Shown here in pieces: positions 19,344 through 21,634 of a DNA stretch of 21,634 nt. Below the pieces are notes generated by a model. The model saw nothing but the letters and a program-made list of their open reading frames with translations. It was not told the origin of the DNA and searched no databases. The position numbers and the translations under genes were made by a program. This DNA comes from JBCCFW01 sp039029535. GTDB lineage: Bacteria > Acidobacteriota > JBCCFW01. The stretch lies in assembly GCA_039029535.1 (NCBI GenBank), contig JBCCFW010000134.1, positions 1-21,634 on the forward strand, written 5' to 3'. Numbering within the stretch: position 1 is the stretch's first letter; every line of letters begins with the position of its first letter.

Positions 19344-19631
19344 ATGAAGCCGCTCTCCCGTGACACGCCCCTCGAGGTCGAGGAACGTTGGCTGGACGGC
19401 CTGCGCAAGCTTTCGAACGCGGAGAGACTGCGTCGCACGATCAGCCTGACCGAGACTTTTTGGCACGCTGGTAACAGGGCCGCCAGGCGCCTGAAGCCGG
19501 AGGCATCGCAGCGCGAGCTCGATGAGTTCTTGCTCCGCCACCGTTACGGGGATGAGCTGGCCACTGCAGTGATGGCTCACTGCGCGAGCATCGGCTGGTA
19601 CGACGAATCGGGCAATCCGAGGTCTCAGTGA
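19344..19631 (+). CDS. Small protein partnered with a nucleotidyltransferase (candidate antitoxin or partner)
   Basis: A 95-residue protein, charged and mostly helical, with no signal peptide or membrane span. The layout, an N-terminal 'LS.AERLRR...L' helix, then RRLKPEASQRELDEFLLRHRYG and a final helix, resembles a family of uncharacterised small proteins that I recall as often encoded directly before MNT-type nucleotidyltransferases in diverse bacteria. The sequence shows the same arrangement: its TGA overlaps the GTG of the next gene (GTGA at 19628-19631). About 20 of its 95 codons end in A or T, against about 8 in the first 95 codons of the preceding methyltransferase, and it uses AGA, AGG, TTT and AAT, suggesting a different origin. 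Function is unproven; a partner or antitoxin role is inference. Confidence 0.65.
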   Translation: MKPLSRDTPLEVEERWLDGLRKLSNAERLRRTISLTETFWHAGNRAARRLKPEASQRELDEFLLRHRYGDELATAVMAHCASIGWYDESGNPRSQ

Positions 19632-20185
19632 CCGGTCTCGAGCTCGTCTGGGTCGCCCTGCTCCCGGTCATCGAGTCCCTCGAGAAGCTCGGCGTATCGC
19701 ACCACGTCGGAGGCTCAGTAGCTTCGAGCCTGCTCGCCATCGCTCGAAGCACGCAAGACGTCGATCTCGTGGCGGACCTGGAGACCGACCACGTCTCTCC
19801 CTTCGCAGAGTCCCTGGAAGGGGCGTACTACGTCGATGAGCAAGCCGTGATGGATGCCGTTCGTCGCCGAGCGAGCTTCAACACCCTCCACGTGGCCTCG
19901 ATGTTCAAGGTCGACGTGTTTGTCTCACGACGCGATCGCTTCAGTCAGCTCAACGCAGAGCGCCGCGTCTCGATCGAGATACCAGAGCTGAACCGCAGCA
20001 TCACGACGTGCTCTCCAGAGGACATCGTCCTGCACAAGCTCGACTGGTTCCAACAGGGCGACGGCATCTCCCATCGCCAATGGGAGGACGCTCTGAACGT
20101 GCTGCGCTTCCACGGCCCGGCCCTCGATCGCGGCTATCTCCGCAAGTGGGCCGAGCTGCTCGAGCGCGCCCTCGGCGAGTCGTGA
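19628..20185 (+). CDS. MNT/AbiEii-like nucleotidyltransferase
   Basis: A 185-residue protein started at GTG 19628. It shows the minimal DNA polymerase-beta-fold nucleotidyltransferase signature: G28-G29-S30 in HHVGGSVASSLLA, then D44-V-D46 in TQDVDLVADL, and a third acidic residue D96 in FKVDVFV. Thus all three metal-binding Asp residues are present and it is probably active. SPEDIVLHKLDWF (K137) and RQWEDALNVLRFHG resemble the C-terminal helices of AbiEii/AbiGii-like and related stand-alone nucleotidyltransferases. Such enzymes transfer an NMP to RNA, protein or small molecules; several are toxins in toxin-antitoxin or phage-defence pairs. Overlap with the small gene implies coupled translation. 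No HEPN partner is present. Target unknown. It converges on the symporter with a 3-base gap. Confidence 0.82.
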   Translation: MTGLELVWVALLPVIESLEKLGVSHHVGGSVASSLLAIARSTQDVDLVADLETDHVSPFAESLEGAYYVDEQAVMDAVRRRASFNTLHVASMFKVDVFVSRRDRFSQLNAERRVSIEIPELNRSITTCSPEDIVLHKLDWFQQGDGISHRQWEDALNVLRFHGPALDRGYLRKWAELLERALGES

Positions 20186-20188
20186 ACC

Positions 20189-21634
20189 TCAGCCGCGCTG
20201 CCCCATCTTGCTCACGCCCCAGGTCGCGACGAAGGCCAGCACGAAGCTCAGGAACTTGACGTCGAGGATCTCGGCGGCCGAGCTGAGCCCCTCGAACTTA
20301 CCGGGCAACACCTTCCAGAGAATGGTCGTGAGCAGCCCGGTCATCATTCCGGCGAAGGCACCGTTGCGCGTCGTGCCCTTCCAGTAGAGCGCGAGCAGCA
20401 GCGGCGGACCGAACGACGAGCTGATGCCCGACCACGCGAAGCTCACCAGGTCGTAGATGAGCGAGCCGCCGCTGGCGTTGGCCCGGAGCGCCAGCCCCAA
20501 CGCCACAGCCGCCACGCCGATGGTCGCGATGCGGGACGCGAGAAACTGCGTCGACGAGGCGATGTCCGCCCCCTTCTTCACCAAGGCGCCCCACACGTCG
20601 CGCACGAGACAGCTCGCCGCGACCAAGAGCTGCGAGTCGGCGGTCGACATCATCGCCGCGATGGCACCCGCGATGATGAGCCCCGCCAGCCAGCCCGGCA
20701 GGAGGGTCGTCGCCAGCACCGGCATGACCTGCTCCTTGTCGGCCAAGTCGTCACCGAGCAACGCCGCACCCACCAAGCCGATGCCCATGGCACCCCAGTA
20801 GGCGATGAGCACCCAGCTCATGGCGATGCCCGCGCCCTTGCGGATCTCCGAGGCCTTGCGGATGGCCATGTAGCGAGTGAGCAGGTGCGGCATGCCCAGG
20901 TAGCCGAAGCCCCATGACAGGCTGCCGACCATGACCCCGAAGACGAACGCCTGCCCTGTCTTGCCCCCGGTCATCGTGAGCAAGTTGGGATCCCGCGCCG
21001 CCAGGTTCTCGATCAGGGCACCGGGTCCTCCCAGTGCCATGATCCCGAGCACCGGCAGCACGACGCAAGCGAAGGCCATGAGCAGGCCTTGAATGAGGTC
21101 CGTCCAGGCCACCGCCAGGAAGCCGCCGGCCAGCGTGTAGACGACGACGATGATCGCCCCGATGAGGATGCCCCACAGCGGCTCGAGGCCGAAGGTCCCC
21201 TCGAAGAGCTTGCCGGCCCCCACGAACTGCGCGGCGACGTAGGCCGTGTAGAACACGAGGATGACGGCCGACGAGGCACCACGAAGCAGGTGGGCCGAGT
21301 CGTTGAAGCGCTTCTCGAAGTACTCCGAGAGCGTCAGCGCTCCCATCCGCTCGGTGGCTCGACGCAAGGGGTAAGCGATGAGCGTCCACGACGCCAAGAC
21401 ACCGGCGGCGATGCCGATGACCGCCCAGAACTCGGTGAAGCCGATCGCATAGGCCGCGCCGGGCAGCCCCAGCAGGAACCACGCGCTCTCACCCGAGGCG
21501 CGCTCGGAGATCGCCGTGACCCAGGGTCCGAGACGTCGCCCACCGAGGGCGAAGTCGTCGAGGGAGCCCATGAAGCGCGAGGCCCAGACGCCCACGGCGA
21601 TCATGACGACGAGATAGATCCCCAGCCCGACGAC
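20189..21634 (-). CDS. Sodium:solute symporter, PutP-like (5' end outside window)
   Basis: An open frame of 481 visible residues running off the right edge; the first ten residues at the edge (VVGLGIYLVV) continue the first membrane helix, so the Met at 21604 is internal. About a dozen hydrophobic spans are present. Family marks of the SSF group are DFALGGRRLGPWVTAIS, GLPGAAYAIGFTEFW, GFGYLGMPHLLTRYMAI and AAMMSTADSQLLVA. In the last, the Ser-Thr pair corresponds to the Na2-site residues of Escherichia coli PutP. The block at the PutP Asp55 position reads ASGESAW instead of ASDMSGW, so the Na+-essential Asp is not conserved in place and a Glu follows. It probably imports proline or another small solute with Na+; the substrate is not certain. 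Confidence 0.87.
   Translation of the reverse strand, partial: VVGLGIYLVVMIAVGVWASRFMGSLDDFALGGRRLGPWVTAISERASGESAWFLLGLPGAAYAIGFTEFWAVIGIAAGVLASWTLIAYPLRRATERMGALTLSEYFEKRFNDSAHLLRGASSAVILVFYTAYVAAQFVGAGKLFEGTFGLEPLWGILIGAIIVVVYTLAGGFLAVAWTDLIQGLLMAFACVVLPVLGIMALGGPGALIENLAARDPNLLTMTGGKTGQAFVFGVMVGSLSWGFGYLGMPHLLTRYMAIRKASEIRKGAGIAMSWVLIAYWGAMGIGLVGAALLGDDLADKEQVMPVLATTLLPGWLAGLIIAGAIAAMMSTADSQLLVAASCLVRDVWGALVKKGADIASSTQFLASRIATIGVAAVALGLALRANASGGSLIYDLVSFAWSGISSSFGPPLLLALYWKGTTRNGAFAGMMTGLLTTILWKVLPGKFEGLSSAAEILDVKFLSFVLAFVATWGVSKMGQRG

Noticed and set aside
19344..20185. HEPN-MNT toxin-antitoxin pair
   Set aside because: The small partner lacks the R-x4-6-H motif and size of HEPN proteins, so only the nucleotidyltransferase half fits.

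Overview
The window is very GC-rich (roughly two-thirds or more G+C by eye), densely coded chromosomal DNA. The content is secreted and periplasmic enzymes, two large Hanks-type Ser/Thr kinases with TPR regions, a sigma-54 activator fusion, and GTG starts. This points to a Gram-negative, signalling-rich lineage such as Planctomycetota, Myxococcota or Acidobacteriota. The sequence alone does not separate these. I see no rRNA, tRNA, CRISPR array, insertion sequence or phage gene, and no gene-free stretch longer than about 260 bases.

Layout. At 1-1243 the tail of a PLP aminotransferase overlaps a YaeI-like metallophosphoesterase (+). At 1321-2703 is an Ntn-type C45/phospholipase-B-like hydrolase (+) behind a strong ribosome binding site. 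It converges on a secreted lysyl-endopeptidase-like protease with a P-domain (2717-5251, -), which lies downstream of a SAM methyltransferase (5510-6367, -). A divergent gene, 6464-8299 (+), encodes a membrane-anchored YiiX-like permuted-papain hydrolase. Next is a transmembrane Ser/Thr kinase with kinesin-light-chain-type TPRs (8404-10959, +). It converges on a secreted S11 D,D-carboxypeptidase-like protein with altered active-site motifs and a long C-terminal extension (10970-13258, -).

At 13464-18593 (+) lies a 1709-residue protein that joins a kinase, an AAA_16/STAND-like ATPase, TPRs, a GAF domain, a sigma-54 AAA+ domain and a Fis-type HTH. It is followed by a second SAM methyltransferase (18613-19329) and a translationally coupled pair: a 95-residue protein and an MNT/AbiEii-like nucleotidyltransferase (19344-20185, +). 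The pair uses more A/T-ending codons than its neighbour and is the best candidate for a little-described toxin-antitoxin-like or defence module. The window ends inside a PutP-like sodium:solute symporter (20189-21634, -) whose start lies outside.

How the genes fit together. There is no single pathway. One theme is envelope biology and its sensing: a transmembrane kinase, a membrane hydrolase, a penicillin-binding-protein-like secreted protein, a secreted protease, and a cytoplasmic multi-sensor kinase that could act directly on sigma-54 promoters. Convergent genes are packed with gaps of 3-13 bases. One such junction carries a perfect 26-bp palindrome.
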